A stretch of 64,000 nt of DNA from Manduca sexta (Eukaryota > Arthropoda > Insecta > Lepidoptera > Sphingidae): assembly GCF_014839805.1 (NCBI RefSeq), contig NC_051121.1:7857116-7921115 (forward strand), given 5' to 3'. This document shows, one piece after another, positions 19,624-32,104 of this stretch. The notes beneath the pieces are model-generated. The model saw only the letters and a list, made by a program, of their open reading frames with translations, was not told the origin of the DNA and did no database searches. Made by a program: the position numbers and the translations under genes. Positions within the stretch are counted from its first letter, which is position 1, and every line of letters begins with the position of its first letter.

Positions 19624-20810
19624 TGTTTAATTTACCCTATATTTCCATTAAAATGCAATGAAATAGCCCGAACTTTATGTAAAAACTACAGTTGATTTAA
19701 TTTAAAAGCTTATTCTGAAAGTCTTGTTATTTTATGATTAAGAAAAAATGAAAAATTTGCTCGAAAAGTCACCTACCCAGGCGTATTTTCTTTGCAGCTC
19801 GTTTGTGATTTGCAACATACAACTGCACACGCCATACTCAACACAAATTCCGAGATAGATCACAAAAACTTCAAATACCTATGTGAAAACTATCGACAAC
19901 CTTGTAAAGAACTTGTCCGCTTTTTGTATGGGCGCTGGTTCTTATTTCGATCAAATTTCAACCAATTTCAAACTTATTGGATAATTAAGTGACCAAACTG
20001 TGGAGTTTGGAATCATATTATACATAATACCGATACTGCACTTATGGTTTGGATAAAATGACAGAAAGTGATGCATATTGCATATAATATAATCCTTAAT
20101 AACACATTCGAAAGGACATGTCCGAATTTTTTTTTTATCTTGTTCTAGATTTTTGTAGAAATATTAAAAATAATATAAGTTTAATATGTCACATTTTTTT
20201 TTTGGATCCCAGTATATTCCAATATCCGCGTTAATGCAGATGCGGATGTTAAAATAATGCGGAAGTTCCACAATTGCGGATGCAAGTATCTGCAACATAC
20301 CTAGTATATACTAGTACTTACCTAATAGGAGTATATTCAATGATATTCAAACTCCCATATTCAAATTAAGGTACTTTTAATACCATACAGGTAGGTAGAA
20401 ACGTTTGCATCGGATAGCGTTATCCATAAGAAAATGAGGCAACAATTAAGGAATCCGAAGATTTGCCTAATGTGAGTAATAATGGGCGAAATAGCGCATT
20501 TATACATTAAATTGAATAATCGAGGCGAACAGGCTCAGCCAAATTACATCGCGGATAAGCCTCTCTTTGGGAAAAATTGCGGACTGAGTGAAATATTAAA
20601 GGCTAGTATAAAGCCTCGTTCCACCCACACGCATTTTTTTTATCAAATAAGTATAGAGTTTTTGTTATATTATTTGTTATGAACAATTTTATTGGCCAAA
20701 AGTTGCATTGGTTTCATACTTGGATTTATTGCAATGACTAAGAATTTCGGAGTCTGTATTAACGCTTGATTTTTACTAAACTATTGTATTAATCATGTTT
20801 TTATTTGAAA
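19624..20810. other. Non-coding AT-rich spacer
   Basis: No gene seen. Around 20225-20300 there are dispersed GCGGATGC-type words (ATCCGCG, GATGCGGATG, TTGCGGATGC), which look like a fragment of an old repeat. The remainder is featureless. Confidence 0.5.
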
Positions 20811-20814
20811 CTGT

Positions 20815-21095
20815 TGGTAGGTCTCTCGTATGCGAGAGGCCGCTTGGGCAGGTTTATTACTATCGCCAAGCAGCAGTGTGTAGTCACTGTTGTGTTCCAG
20901 TTTGAAGGAAATTGTAGCCAGCGTAACTACTGGACATAATAAGACTTCTCATGTCTCAGGATGGCGAGCGCAATGGAATACCAAACAATACTTTATAATT
21001 CAAGGTGTTGGACGGTGTTTTACTGTTTATGGGCGGCCGTATCGCTTATCATTAGGCGAACGGCAAGCTCGGCTCATAATTAAAAGCAAAAAATA
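20815..21095 (+). repeat. Interspersed repeat, family F
   Basis: Shares with 59892-60195 and, reversed, 52990-53300 the string order TGTAGTCACTGTTGTGTTCC, TCATGTCTCAGGATGGCGAG, TATCGCTTATCATYAGGCGA, and an A-rich AAAGCAAAAAATAAA end. A constant 3' end of this kind suggests a retrotransposon tail (SINE or 5'-truncated LINE). Open frames over it are not genes. Confidence 0.7.
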
Positions 21096-21619
21096 AAAAG
21101 TGTCCACCTCGTAAGAATAATCTCCTTGTACGGTTATTACTACCGTTTTGGACTCGATGCGTTGTCATTCATGAACGAAACGAAACTAAAAAGCGTAGTA
21201 GCGTCAGGCCCGGATAATCATGCCACAAGAATACTCAACGAGTCTTTGTGATGTAAACGAGCGATTTTACAACCTTCCGAGTTCCGACTACACCGGACTT
21301 GAATATTATAATATAAAACATTGCTTAATGAGTTTCGTCGTTTAATATAAATATTTAGACAATATTTGTTATGTATTCATTACGGCGCAGTAGTTAGAGA
21401 TTTAATTTTTATATATCACCTACCAAGTTTTCATGATTTCATTAAAAGGCGAAATCCAATAAACTATGGTGATATTAAGGCATGATGGATACCTATACTA
21501 TCTATTCTATCCAGACACAGAAGCAAGCTTGGCTAACCGTAAGCGACCGCTCGGTCCACCCCACCAACCTCCACACCAAATGCACGGTGGGATCCATTTA
21601 TTGCAGCCCTAAGTAAACA

Positions 21620-21915
21620 GTAAAGTGTGTGTACCTCATGGTCGGTAATTCACATTGAGGTGTATAATGTGCTCCGCGTACATTTCCCCTCCGTCTCCCC
21701 TCCGCCTACCCTAAAGAGGGTTCCTATCGTTCCCCCACAAATATAATATTTATTGTCAAAACATCTGCTTTGACATGCATCTCGTTTATATTAGTAATGG
21801 CTCGGGTGAGAGGCGCCTTGGCCAATATTCCTTCCAACTCTCCTCCGTGCCCCTGAAGTCGCTAAGCTGAGGAATTCCAGTATCCCATTTGCAGGTACCT
21901 CCGCTGTAGACTGCA
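21620..21915 (+). repeat. Interspersed repeat, family G (pyrimidine-rich)
   Basis: Shares CACATTGAGGTGTATAA, CTCCCCTCCG..CC, AAGTCGCTAAGCTGAGGAAT and a final GCAGGTA..TCCGC with copies at 23.9, 28.6, 35.7 and 41.7 kb. Long C/T-rich core; no coding capacity. Confidence 0.6.
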
Positions 21916-21919
21916 GGTA

Positions 21920-22975
21920 TGCTTACAAAAAGAAACCGTAAGCAAGATAGTTGCATTTCCACAGATTCTTTTATGGATAGTCACAGACCAAGAGCTAAAC
22001 TAAGTTCGTTTAGTTTAGCTCGCATAGCTAAGGTGGTGCCTAGCCACCTGCAACTGGCTTAAAGGTATTATGAGATCCCTCACCAGTCGACAGAACTATG
22101 CCTCTTCGTAAACAGCTTTCTAAGGAACGAGTACGTTCTTCATGTATCATGATGTGTATTCATCGTGTTACAAACATATGTTGTGTTATAAAATCATGAA
22201 AAGGATTTGGACTGGTGGTGACTGGATATTCGATAGATGTAAAAGCAGAAACGTCATATTGAATTTTGTTGTTGGGCACTCAGATAAAACAAGTCCTAGA
22301 TGTATCTAGGCTACTTCATATTCTTGAGAAGTGCACCTACTGTTAATAAAGATAAAATAACGATATGCGAAGACAAAACAATTCCATGAGTCGGCTTCTA
22401 CACGTACCATGTGCAGATATAATATACATTATATAAACAAACATTTGCGTGCGATTAACTATCTCGACTACAGAAGACAATACTGTAATTAGAGAGGGGA
22501 ATGTTAAGAGGTTCATTACAGTGCTGTGAGATGACAGGAGGAGGGGGTTGAGGATCGATCATTAACATGATAAAGGACCCCCAACGAGATATGGTAATGA
22601 CGAGCGAGTCGCGCCATGCTTTTATATTTTTGTTTGAGAGTTTTTTAATATCTGAATAAATGTGATGTTGAAGCATGCTGATCCGATATTTTTTGTTAAG
22701 TAGAGACTTTGTTAAGTAGAGACTATGTACAGAGGAGATCGGCGACACTCTGGCTAATAGCTACACCTACATACCATTTTATAAATTGTATTTGTAGTAT
22801 TGTTTTCACTTCATGCTAGTAATCTTTGGTATACACTATACAGTTTACTAAGTTACATACCTGTTCAGGTACTCTATGTAAGTGTAAAATTCGTTCGTAT
22901 GATGTATGAATATTAGGCGCGTAAAAACATCAAATTGTTTAACAGTAAACTCTTTTTTATACGGGTATATCAGTT
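21920..22975. other. Spacer without identified gene
   Basis: Nothing convincing. A 17-bp unit (TTTGTTAAGTAGAGACT) is repeated in tandem near 22693-22726. The minus-strand open frame 22455-22748 has no family signature. Confidence 0.45.
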
Positions 22976-22977
22976 CC

Positions 22978-23395
22978 CCGCTGCACCTGATGGTGAGCAG
23001 ATTGGGGTCCAGTGCCGGATTTATATGTTTTATAACTGTAGGCCACTTTATTTCCGCCTCCCCTCGTAGGTAGGTTTATGTATGTAGTTTTCTAAAATAC
23101 TTAATAATTTTCCAGTTATTTATATTATTGTTTGTATATGGCACTAAAGTTAAATAAACGAATAATTAATTAAATCGAGAGAGCGTCCTCTGAAATCTGC
23201 CGAATCTAAGAGGCTGCCGCCCATAGGTCGCGGCCTATTTACAAATCCAGGACTATTGGGGTCCATATGGAATGTCGACCAACGAGGGATGAATACCCCT
23301 CACCAGTTGGCATAATTATGCCGGCCTGCTGGTTGCCATCCGTGCGGATCTAAAATACATATATCCTACCACCTGCATACTCTGGCAATGACCAT
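22978..23395 (+). repeat. Interspersed repeat, family E, split by a hAT MITE
   Basis: CTGCACCTGATGGTGAGCAG lies left of the MITE at 23010-23255. After the MITE the family continues with GAATGTCGACCAACGAGGGA, CCCCTCACCAGTTGGCATAA, ATGCCGGCCTG and ATATATCCTACCACC, in the same order as the uninterrupted copy at 47155-47395. Confidence 0.7.
23010..23255. mobile_element. hAT-type MITE nested in family E repeat
   Basis: A 246-bp element with ends CAGTGCCGGATTTATA and TACAAATCCAGGACTA (inverted), flanked by the exact 8-bp duplication TTGGGGTC. The interior has GGCTGCCGCCC near the right end and CCGCCTCCCC near the left. It resembles the element at 37412-37668. Confidence 0.85.
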
Positions 23396-23934
23396 TCACC
23401 GGCACTTATCTTTTTCACGTATAGTACTATCATGTAACGACTGTATAGAAGTAATTCAACGTCAATTCTGCTTTTCTGTACGAATAATTGGTTCAATTAT
23501 TATTCGCTAGGATAACGATTACTATGTTTAAAACGGGTTTAAAAATAAAAAGCATTAAAATCATATACAATTTTATGACTAGCTTTAAAATACATCATGT
23601 CTTAAACGATTTTTTTTAAATTAACCCTTCTAAACATGCTACCTCACTCAATTTACAATTGTTTTTAATGAAATTAGCAGTCTTAAACACGAAATGTAAA
23701 CAAATAATGTACCGCGTACCTACTAAATACATAAAATCTTAATTCCTTATTCACATGAATTCCAACAATGGTATTAATAAATGCTAATTATCAGTTATCA
23801 GAATATTTTCTATCTGTTTTTCCACTACAAGGTGGGGTTGGAAAGACATACTTTTTGAATAATTTGCACGTCGACTTTGGCTTAGTTTTATGAGTTGCTT
23901 GCCTAACGTCCATAAGCTTGCACGGGGGAACATT

Positions 23935-24205
23935 ATGCCGCGCCTCTAGGCACAAAGTGTAATGTGTATACCTCTTGGTTGCCAAATACACATTGAGGTC
24001 TATAAGGGTTCGCGAACATCTCCCTTCCCTCTCCCTTCCCTCTCCCTTCAAACCATCCTAACAAACTCCTACTCCTTCCTCTTCTCTTCCTTCTCTCTAT
24101 CCCCTCTTGGGACTGCCGTGGTTGCTAAGCCGGGGTATCGCTTGTACACCGTTAGCAGGGTACCCCCGGTGATAACCGCGGCAGATCCCAAAAAAATAGT
24201 AAAGT
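23935..24205 (+). repeat. Interspersed repeat, family G
   Basis: CACATTGAGGTCTATAAGGG, a long CTCCCTTCC-type pyrimidine tract, GTTGCTAAGCCGGGG, and ACCCCCGGTGATAACCGCGG. It lies just beyond the 3' end of the GMC gene. Confidence 0.6.
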
Positions 24206-24514
24206 CCATAAGCTGTAGGCGCAACGAGACTTATCAGACGACTTGTATCGAATGATTTTGTAAATATATGTCGCATCACAAGTTTATTATAAGAAAACAT
24301 GTGTATTCCATATCCTGTACTATCGTAAAAAAATCTCCAATGCGAGTTCAATAATTGAACTAAATAGAAATCTAATAGCGTACTTAGAATCACACGCAGC
24401 ATTTCCGATAATTTTTAAAGGCGGTCATGCAATAACATAACTGAAACTATGTCTTGTATGGGGTGTACTTCTTTTTAGGAGTTGCCTTCTCTTGGCATTT
24501 GGCGCTGATTTTTT

Positions 24515-24520
24515 TTTATT
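24515..24520 (-). terminator. Candidate poly(A) signal of the GMC gene
   Basis: AATAAA on the minus strand (TTTATT on plus), 18 nt after the TAA stop at 24539-24541. It implies a very short 3' UTR. Confidence 0.55.
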
Positions 24521-24538
24521 TCATTTAATCTATTTCTG

Positions 24539-27500
24539 TTATTGGAAGTAGTTCAAATATAGTTGACTATAGTCTTCCTTTATTAGGTCCGACGCACGCT
24601 CACCAATCATCATGGTCGGGCCGTTTGTGTTGCCGCTAGAAATCCGAGGCATGACAGACGCATCAACAACCCTTAACCCATGGATCCCATGCACCCTAAG
24701 TCTTTCGTCTACCACGCCATCGATTCCCATTTTGCAAGTTCCCACAGGGTGGAGAAGTGATCCTACAGTGTTCCTGACGTAGCAGGTCCAATAGGCATCT
24801 GAACCCCATTTAAATTCTTTACAAGCTGGAACGTTAAGTCTAGACATCTGACCACCAACTTTTCTAAAGTATGAAGTTTTGGTCAAACCTGATATATATT
24901 TCACTCCTCTCACCAGCGTTTTTAAATCTTCTTCATTTCGAAAATATCCCATTTCTATTAAGGGATTTTCAAAAGGGCTGCTGCTTTGTAATTTTACTTG
25001 GCCTCGGGACAGCGGATGCAGGAGTAACAAAGAAGTTAGAAATACCTCTCTAAATAAATTGGCTTCAGCCAATGACGTGCAGTACGCGTCATCATAATTT
25101 ATAACGGTTTTACAACCATATTGCAATACTAAAGACGCTGTGGCGCCGAAATACGTACTAAAGAATTGAAATTGAGGCTTATTTGGAGAGCTAAATGTGT
25201 TGTTAAGACGGAAGAAACCGTTTTGTATTGGAACGGGTACGGAATCTAACTCAGTAGGTACCAAAAGATTTGGGACTACGCTGCTTAATCCTTTTTTTCC
25301 AGTGAATAAAATAGGTGCGTATGAATGGTCATGTAAATTTTTACCCACTGGCAAGTCTAAAAGAACATTTATACCATGTTTTTGTAATTCCTCTCTAGGT
25401 CCTATCCCTGAGAGCATCAACAGTTTTGGACTATCGATAGTGCCAGCTGATACTATAATTTCCAGATCGGCATACACCTTGCATAAAGTACCATCTTGTA
25501 GAAGAACTTCAACGCCGTCAGCTTTCAATGTGTATGGATTCACTAATATTTTGAATACTCTTGAATATTTTGCTATTTTTAAATTAGGTCTATCCTTATT
25601 AGGTTTTAAATAAGCCTCTGCAGTACTTGATCTTCGACCATTTCCAAAAGTGAAGTGAGGTTGCGAAACGCCTTCTATTTCTGGGCCGTTATTTTCTAAT
25701 ACTACCTTGACTCCCAACTCTTGATAACTATTAAGGACAATTTCGTTTATTGCTGAAACGTAAGGGTTAGGGTCAGGCCGCGTTAATTTAACCGGCCCGT
25801 TAGTGGAATGTAAATAAGCATTATATGGATTTTGAAAAACGGTGGCATCAGTCATATTTTCTAATTTTTTGAAATAATAGAGACAAGTATTCCAGTCCCA
25901 ACCGGGAGCTTCCTGGGCCCAGTCGTCATAATCCTGTGGTGCTCCTCTAGAATATATTTCATAGTTGTTTGAAGAACAGCCGCCTAGCATCTTGCCTCGC
26001 GTCATGAATATCTGTCTGCCGGGATGACTGCGGCCGACTTCATCATCGAGGTATCCTTTGTAACCCCAATCGTATTCGGTATTAGCAAGAATAGCGAATA
26101 AGCTTGGTGCCTGAAATCACAAATTAAGCCATAAAGTAATATACTTAGGGCTAATGGCATAATACTACCGATACGTTTCTTAAACTTCTTATATGAAGAG
26201 GAATCTAGAATCACAGAGTACTTAACATTGATAGAGTGTTATCAGCTGGGCTGGTTTTATTATTATTGTTATATATTAATACAATAAAGAACGGAAAATT
26301 CCTTTTATTAATTGCTGGTAAACAGGAAACTAATTTATAATTTATATATACAGCAGTGACGTAATTGTAATTGTAAACAATTGAAATTAACTGACTGCAT
26401 CTGCAGAGGGCTGGGGTACGATCTCCGTTTTAAGTAAAGTGATATTGGGTCTTTTACGATTATCAGAGTAGGGTCTGTATGGTGCCGGTAAATGGCATTG
26501 GGCCTGAATCCTCCAGCTGTATCAGGTGACTTAACATAGTTGATGAAATATAGGTGTGATACACATCTGCCGTCAACGTTTAATTTGTGAGAAAAAGAAG
26601 TTTGTGATCATAGATTCACACACACACACACACACATAATCACGCATTTATCCCCGAAAGGGTATGCAGAGGCGCAACCAGGGCACTTTTCGCCAAGTGT
26701 CAATGGTCCCATGATGTTATAGGGGGCAAGCCTATTGCCACATCAGGCACAAATTCTAGATATTCCAGATAATCTGGGCTGATACTGAGCATAAAAACCC
26801 AAATATCACTTAGCACGACCCGGGGTAAAAAACCAGGACCTCAGAGACCTCAGTACAACTACGCCACTGAGGCAGTCGTCCCACATTCATAATACACTAC
26901 CCTGGATTCCGCCAGCACCCACTCTGAACTCAGAACTTACCACACTAGCTGGTGGAGGATCACCACCGGCTTCGATGAGCAAGACATTGACCAATGGTGA
27001 CTCGCTTAGTCTCGCCGCAACAATGGCTCCAGCGGAACCAGATCCTACCACGATGAAGTCGAACCTTTCACCATCTGTATAAATGTACTACAAAATACAT
27101 AGACTTATCATCTAAATTGTAGATATTTTACAGAAGCACATATACAAGGTCATTTTGACATTGCCTAACAAAACGAAACCATGTACTTATCTTCTTGAAT
27201 ATATCATCTTACAATAAGTTTATTCCAAACGTAAATGTAAAATAAAAAGTAATTTCAATTTGTAGCCTTCTTATGCCACTAATGCTACACACCATATTCG
27301 TAATAAAACACACATTGTACGTAAACTAAACTGCAAAATGACCAAAGAATCAGAAAAGTAAAATTGGGTTTTTTGATGAAAATGTACTTACGGATGACTT
27401 TTGGCGAAGGTAATGTTACGCTAGTTAGTACCTAATTCGTCTTCAGGTACCTCTAAGGAAAGCTGAGTACGTAGTTTCATTTATTAATGTAATGTTAAAA

Positions 27501-27891
27501 TGAGCCTGTATAAGTCGACGTGAACGATATGGCGACCTGGTTAGCCTATATTAGGGACATTTGGAAGGGTGCTCTCAGCCTCTTTGCCGTTGGCATCTTC
27601 ATATCCGAGAAATGGTATTTAAATAAAATTATTAACATTTGAGTTTTTGAAATAGGTTGGCTAAAAAGTATTGTTCTTTTGATTTTACGTCGTCTTTTGC
27701 TCAAATACTTCAAAAGCTAGTGTACAGATAATATGTATTATACCTGTTAGTTTGTAGTTATCAGGCCATCCAGTGGGTAGAATGGCGCTAGATATAGCTA
27801 GTGCATTTAGCAGCCAACGCACCAAAGGAGAGCCTGATGACGCCTGCAGCACTTTCAGAAATTCATTTGCCACGGAGTTTAATGTCAACAT
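24539..27891 (-). CDS. GMC-family flavin oxidoreductase (glucose dehydrogenase / ecdysone oxidase-like)
   Basis: FAD-dependent oxidation of an alcohol; the substrate is unknown. Exons on the minus strand: 27744-27891, 26941-27074, 24539-26110, joined in phase to 617 residues plus TAA, the usual family length. Visible motifs: FAD-binding VVGSGSAG with GxGxxG at 60-65 and acidic Glu84 (LLIEAGGD); GMC signature 1 as [18 protein letters not shown] (133-150); signature 2 as [17 protein letters not shown] (315-331); HPVGTCKMG with active-site His548; and [13 protein letters not shown] with Asn588 at the second catalytic position. The N terminus has a weak hydrophobic stretch ([12 protein letters not shown]); secretion is uncertain. 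The start is the ATG at 27891; an upstream in-frame TTG is not a likely start. A SINE sits in the second intron. The C-terminal region ([16 protein letters not shown]) resembles lepidopteran GMC paralogues, including ecdysone oxidases as I know them, but the substrate cannot be read from sequence. Confidence 0.93.
26617..26878 (-). mobile_element. tRNA-derived SINE, family A, in a GMC intron
   Basis: Minus-strand order: head GACTGCCTCAGTGGCGTAG, then a body with GCCCAGATTATC and TGTGCCTGATGTGGCAATAG, GCGCCTCTGCATACCC, and a terminal (GT)n tract (CA repeats at 26617-26637). It lies in the second intron of the GMC gene, in the same orientation as the gene. Confidence 0.85.
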
Positions 27892-28002
27892 CTTAACTTT
27901 AATAGTCAATGAACTTTACTTGATGTTACGCCAATCTGTAAAAAAGAGGAATAGTTTGATGCCAATACCACTAAATATATTTTGATAAAAAACACACATA
28001 CC
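27892..28002 (-). promoter_or_regulatory. Probable spliced 5' UTR of the GMC gene
   Basis: Upstream of the ATG the minus strand shows a good acceptor (CCTCTTTTTTACAG|ATTGG, exon from 27935) and a good donor (ACTTAG|GTATGT, exon end 28002). This suggests a non-coding first exon, a very short intron of about 66 bp, and 44 nt of UTR before the start codon. No TATA box could be fixed. Confidence 0.45.
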
Positions 28003-28560
28003 TAAGTAATATTATAATATAGCATGACTGTGTATTTTCAAATGAATTTTTGTAACAATTGCGTGTGCCAATAAGTAAAAGACAGATAATTAACATGGGT
28101 TAAAATCAAATTCCCATTGAGTTAACCGGTAAATGAACGCTAGTTTATTTTCAATCAATAGAATATACATTCCGACGAATACCTAACAATAAAATAGATA
28201 TTTTGCAATAAAATTACATAACATTCATTTTGGAGATAGAAGGTCAATGTGAATGATGTTGTTTTGTTATTTAACCTTAACATTTCAAGTTCACGGACAT
28301 TGCATAGTTCCGGATGCATGCCGATAACCAACGTCTGTTGCACAAAAATATATTAAGTTATTCTTTTAATGTGTTTCATGTATAGCGCGTTTTTGCTCGT
28401 GGCATTTTCCGAAATCTATCTAACAATAAAATAACTGTAGGTATATACTAGGTCTATATGTGTCACATTTCGTTCATATTTCCAGCAAACGCAGTTTTTT
28501 ACGTTGACCTACAAAGTGGACAGACGAACTGGTGAAGGTTTTTATTAATATCAGATCCCG
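28003..28560. other. Presumed GMC upstream region
   Basis: No gene or recognisable repeat. This is the region expected to carry the promoter of the minus-strand GMC gene. Confidence 0.4.
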
Positions 28561-28564
28561 CAGT

Positions 28565-28875
28565 CAATACTTGGGGTACCTGCGAATGGGAAACTAGAAT
28601 CCCTGGCTTAGCTTACTGCAGGGATCTGGAGGGAAGTTGGGAGGGGATATCTGAGGAAGAAAGTGTGGGGGAAGGAGAAGGAACCCTCTTAGTATGGGAG
28701 GAAGGGAGAAGGCCAGGAAATGTTCGCGAACCCTCATAGGCCTCAATGTGAATTGGTAAACATAAGGTATACACATTTAACTGTGTGCCAGGGCCGCGAT
28801 AAATGTCCATCCGTGCATGGGCGTGCATACGGTGCCGAGACGAAGCGCACAAGAATTGCCTTGGGGGGCCCGACT
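28565..28875 (-). repeat. Interspersed repeat, family G
   Basis: Reverse orientation: the plus strand is purine-rich (GGAGGGAAGTTGGGAGGGG, AAGGGAGAAGGCCAGGAAAT), with CTCAATGTGAATT and GAATTGCCTTGG. On the minus strand this is the same order as the copy at 35700-35975. Confidence 0.6.
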
Positions 28876-28879
28876 TAAA

Positions 28880-31800
28880 TGAACTATGGATGCAGGTCGG
28901 TCTAGAAATCTTTAGGGAATGCATCAGACACGAGTAAACGTATAAAAACAATAGAATATATATGTTATAATAAATGAGAAAGGAAGAATAAAATAAAAAT
29001 ATAACGAATTATCGCAAGACTATTGATATGTGTTATGTATACTTTTATATATATTTTAGAATGGGTAGGTATACAAATATATAAAGCATACTTTTTGTAT
29101 TAAATAATAATATCTGATTAATTGTTTTATATTATTCGACACAGCAATGCTTAATTTTGTTCATTGTCGCGTTCAATTTACTAAGATTTCCTTGCATAGC
29201 CTCTAATCCGGAACTGACATTGTAACCTACATGCATCTGTTTATAAAATTGTAACAAATTTATACACTTAAGTTTGCGTTAGTGGAATCGTTTATTTAAA
29301 GAATCATAAATTAATTGCTTATGTCCTTCAGCAATGTTGCAAAAATGTATTTTGTCGGTTATTTCGTTACGCAGTTTTCACGCGGTGCACACACGAAACT
29401 ACCTTATTTATACATCACCACGTATATTGCGTAGTATAAGGATATATTCCAACATAAATTACTTAAACTATGGTATTGGACACTAAACTGATACATTTAA
29501 AGCTATTTTTGGGCTCAAATTAATTATTTTATAAATCCCTGTGCCTCGCACGATTTAATTTAAAATCTTAGTGCTATTTGGAATTCGTTTCAAGGTTCAG
29601 ACTAATAAATGAATAGGTTTCAGTTATGCATTGTGCGCCAATGTTAAGTACTTAATTGTGTACTAAAATAAAATGTTTATTTAAGAATCAATAATAGTAC
29701 CTTAACATTTATTCATATTTAACATCGTAAATAAGCTTGTTATAAGTTACTACGTAGCGTTGGGTTCAGTAATAGCAGGGTTACCAAGACGAAAAATTAT
29801 TTACCTTAGCTCAGTGAAAAAAGTATTAATATGGCCAAAAGAGATTCGATATAATACTTAAAAATAGTTTCCTTCTAGTTCCTAACTTTCATAATTTGGG
29901 TATGAAAATGGTAGTTGATGGTGCTCATATTATCGCTATTCCATCAGCACCAAAAAAAAAACACACACACAAGAACCAACCTATTTATGGTTATTCCTAA
30001 TATAAGCAAAGTAAATTGTCACCACAGAGTGTAGTTAACAGTTTTTTTTATATATAAACTCGTATTTCTTAAGTGAAATTGGTAATATTTACCTTTTATT
30101 TAACTCATCCTTAAGTCACTTAATCACCAGGCCAACAAATAAATACGATTGCGAAACAATATATATATAAAAAAAAATAGCTACTTCTAAAAATATTTAG
30201 AGCCTAAAAAATCCTTTTCACACAACTTATACCCCTAAATTTGGGGGGAAACCACTAATTTGGGAACCCTGATTATTATTGCTAGATATTATAACATTAG
30301 TCAGTTTATAATTATAAATGATAGGTTCATTACTAATAAATGATTAATACAATTGGAACACACAATATTATATGAATTATCGTTATTCCATCTCCACAAA
30401 AATAAATATACAAAATAATTTTCATTATTAAACACGGTATAAAAATATTATGTCATCGAAAAGAATTTTAAATAATATGAAACACTTTTTTAAATGAAAC
30501 TAAGTATACGACTAACTCACTCACTCTCATAACGAATTCGTCAAATTTTCGATACGTAAGCGACTTTTAAACTTGTCTGATTGACGGTTCACCACAAACT
30601 AAATTCGGCAACTATAATAAGGGTTGTGCTCGGCTTAGACATGCCACACAAGTAAATAAGTCGGCATTTATATCGTTGCAGTATGGTGACATTGATATTG
30701 TATTTAGTTGGAAAAAAAAATCAAATGTATTTTCAATGTAAGTGGTGTAAGTTTTTTGTCGGATTAGCTATTTTCAACTTATAGCTGGCTGTAAGCTAAG
30801 TAATAATTAAATCCATATATCAATACTGTTATTATTAATACTATCAATAATATTACTTGGGTTTACATTATAGCTATAAGTTATAATATTTTAATAATTG
30901 TTTAGTCAGCTGGAGAACCAAATAACTAAATTCGATTTTCTTAATTCAATTAGAAAATAATTGTTTCCCAATAGTGTTTGGTTTTATGGATGTAAAAACA
31001 ATCACTAAAACATGTTACAAACGTATCGCGGTTTTTTTTGCTGATCATACCGGATTTTTTTAACATGACACTACGTTTGATAGCTTGGCAAGGGCCGGCT
31101 TATACAAACACACCTTTTGGGTGAGCGTTTTAGACGCTCACAACCCTTGGAAATTATGGTGAGGGCAACCCACAAACGGGTTAAATAAGAGTTAAATTTT
31201 ATGATTATATTTTAGTTTTAAATACAGTAGCAATAAGATATAAAATAGTTGTATGGTATAATAAAAATAAAGTTAAAAACAAGACCTTATACTAGAAAGA
31301 GGGGAAATAGAAAAAAAAAAAAAAAAAAAACTACAAACGGGTGACGAACCTCGGCTCTGGACGGACACTGAGAGAGGATGAGACATCAATGATTATGATC
31401 ATATCGGTGTGGTTTTTTTTTGTACACGGGATAATTTTGGAGGCGGTTTTCTCCTAATGCTGGAAGTTTTATTATCGTCGCCTACATACGTGCGCCGGTA
31501 ACCAAGATGCCGCCAATCTTTAACGCTAAGAGAAAACAGGAAAACGTATGGGTACAATATATACTTAGTACTTACTATAGATAAGTCAATCGTTAGGATA
31601 TACCATTCCCATACATAACGATAGCGTTAACGATTGTAAAGTCATCTTGGATATGGCTCCTGAGGATTCATTGATGTTGGAGGTTTCTGAGATTGTAATA
31701 TTAGAGACTTTATTTCAAGGTCCGCAAATCGTAAAGTAATGCAAGCTGCACTAAATATGATACAAATGTCCTAATTTGGACCGCGGTGTGGTGAGCGCAC

Positions 31801-31930
31801 ACGTGTTTTTTAGTCCAAGGGTAGGATATGCTAATAAAGATGTGATACGCATAATAGTGTCAATGCATTAGGTTTACGTGATCCGTTCTTATACAACGGA
31901 GCCCTAAACAATTCTTGTTTCTGCATTTAT
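28880..31930. other. AT-rich intergenic sequence
   Basis: No gene, RNA gene or clear full-length element. It has poly(A)/poly(T) runs (for example near 31310-31330) and scattered GC-richer patches near 31085-31200 and 31340-31520 that I cannot assign. Confidence 0.45.
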
Positions 31931-31934
31931 TTTG

Positions 31935-32090
31935 TATTCTTCTATCTACACATGTATTTATCTAGCTTAACTAGTAATTTTAATTAAGCACCGACTCCAA
32001 AATTGGTGTTCAATATATACCTGTTATGAGAAATTATTTTTGGTTTTGAGTGATTTTTGAAGGCGGTTTAATTTTTTGTTAAAATTATTT
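31935..32090 (+). repeat. Half copy of the foldback element seen at 43.8-44.4 kb
   Basis: TATCTAGCTTAACTAGTAAT, AGCACCGACTCCAAAATTGG and GTGATTTTTGAAGGCGGTTT match the right arm of 43790-44420. The left arm is absent. Confidence 0.6.
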
Positions 32091-32104
32091 TAATTATATT
32101 ACTA

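Noticed and set aside
25197..25613. 138-codon plus-strand frame
   Set aside because: Antisense shadow of the large GMC exon.
26080..26115. A suspected frameshift at the second intron-exon join of the GMC gene
   Set aside because: Careful recount of the bases gives phase 0 on both sides (…ASV / APSLFAIL…), so the frame is intact.
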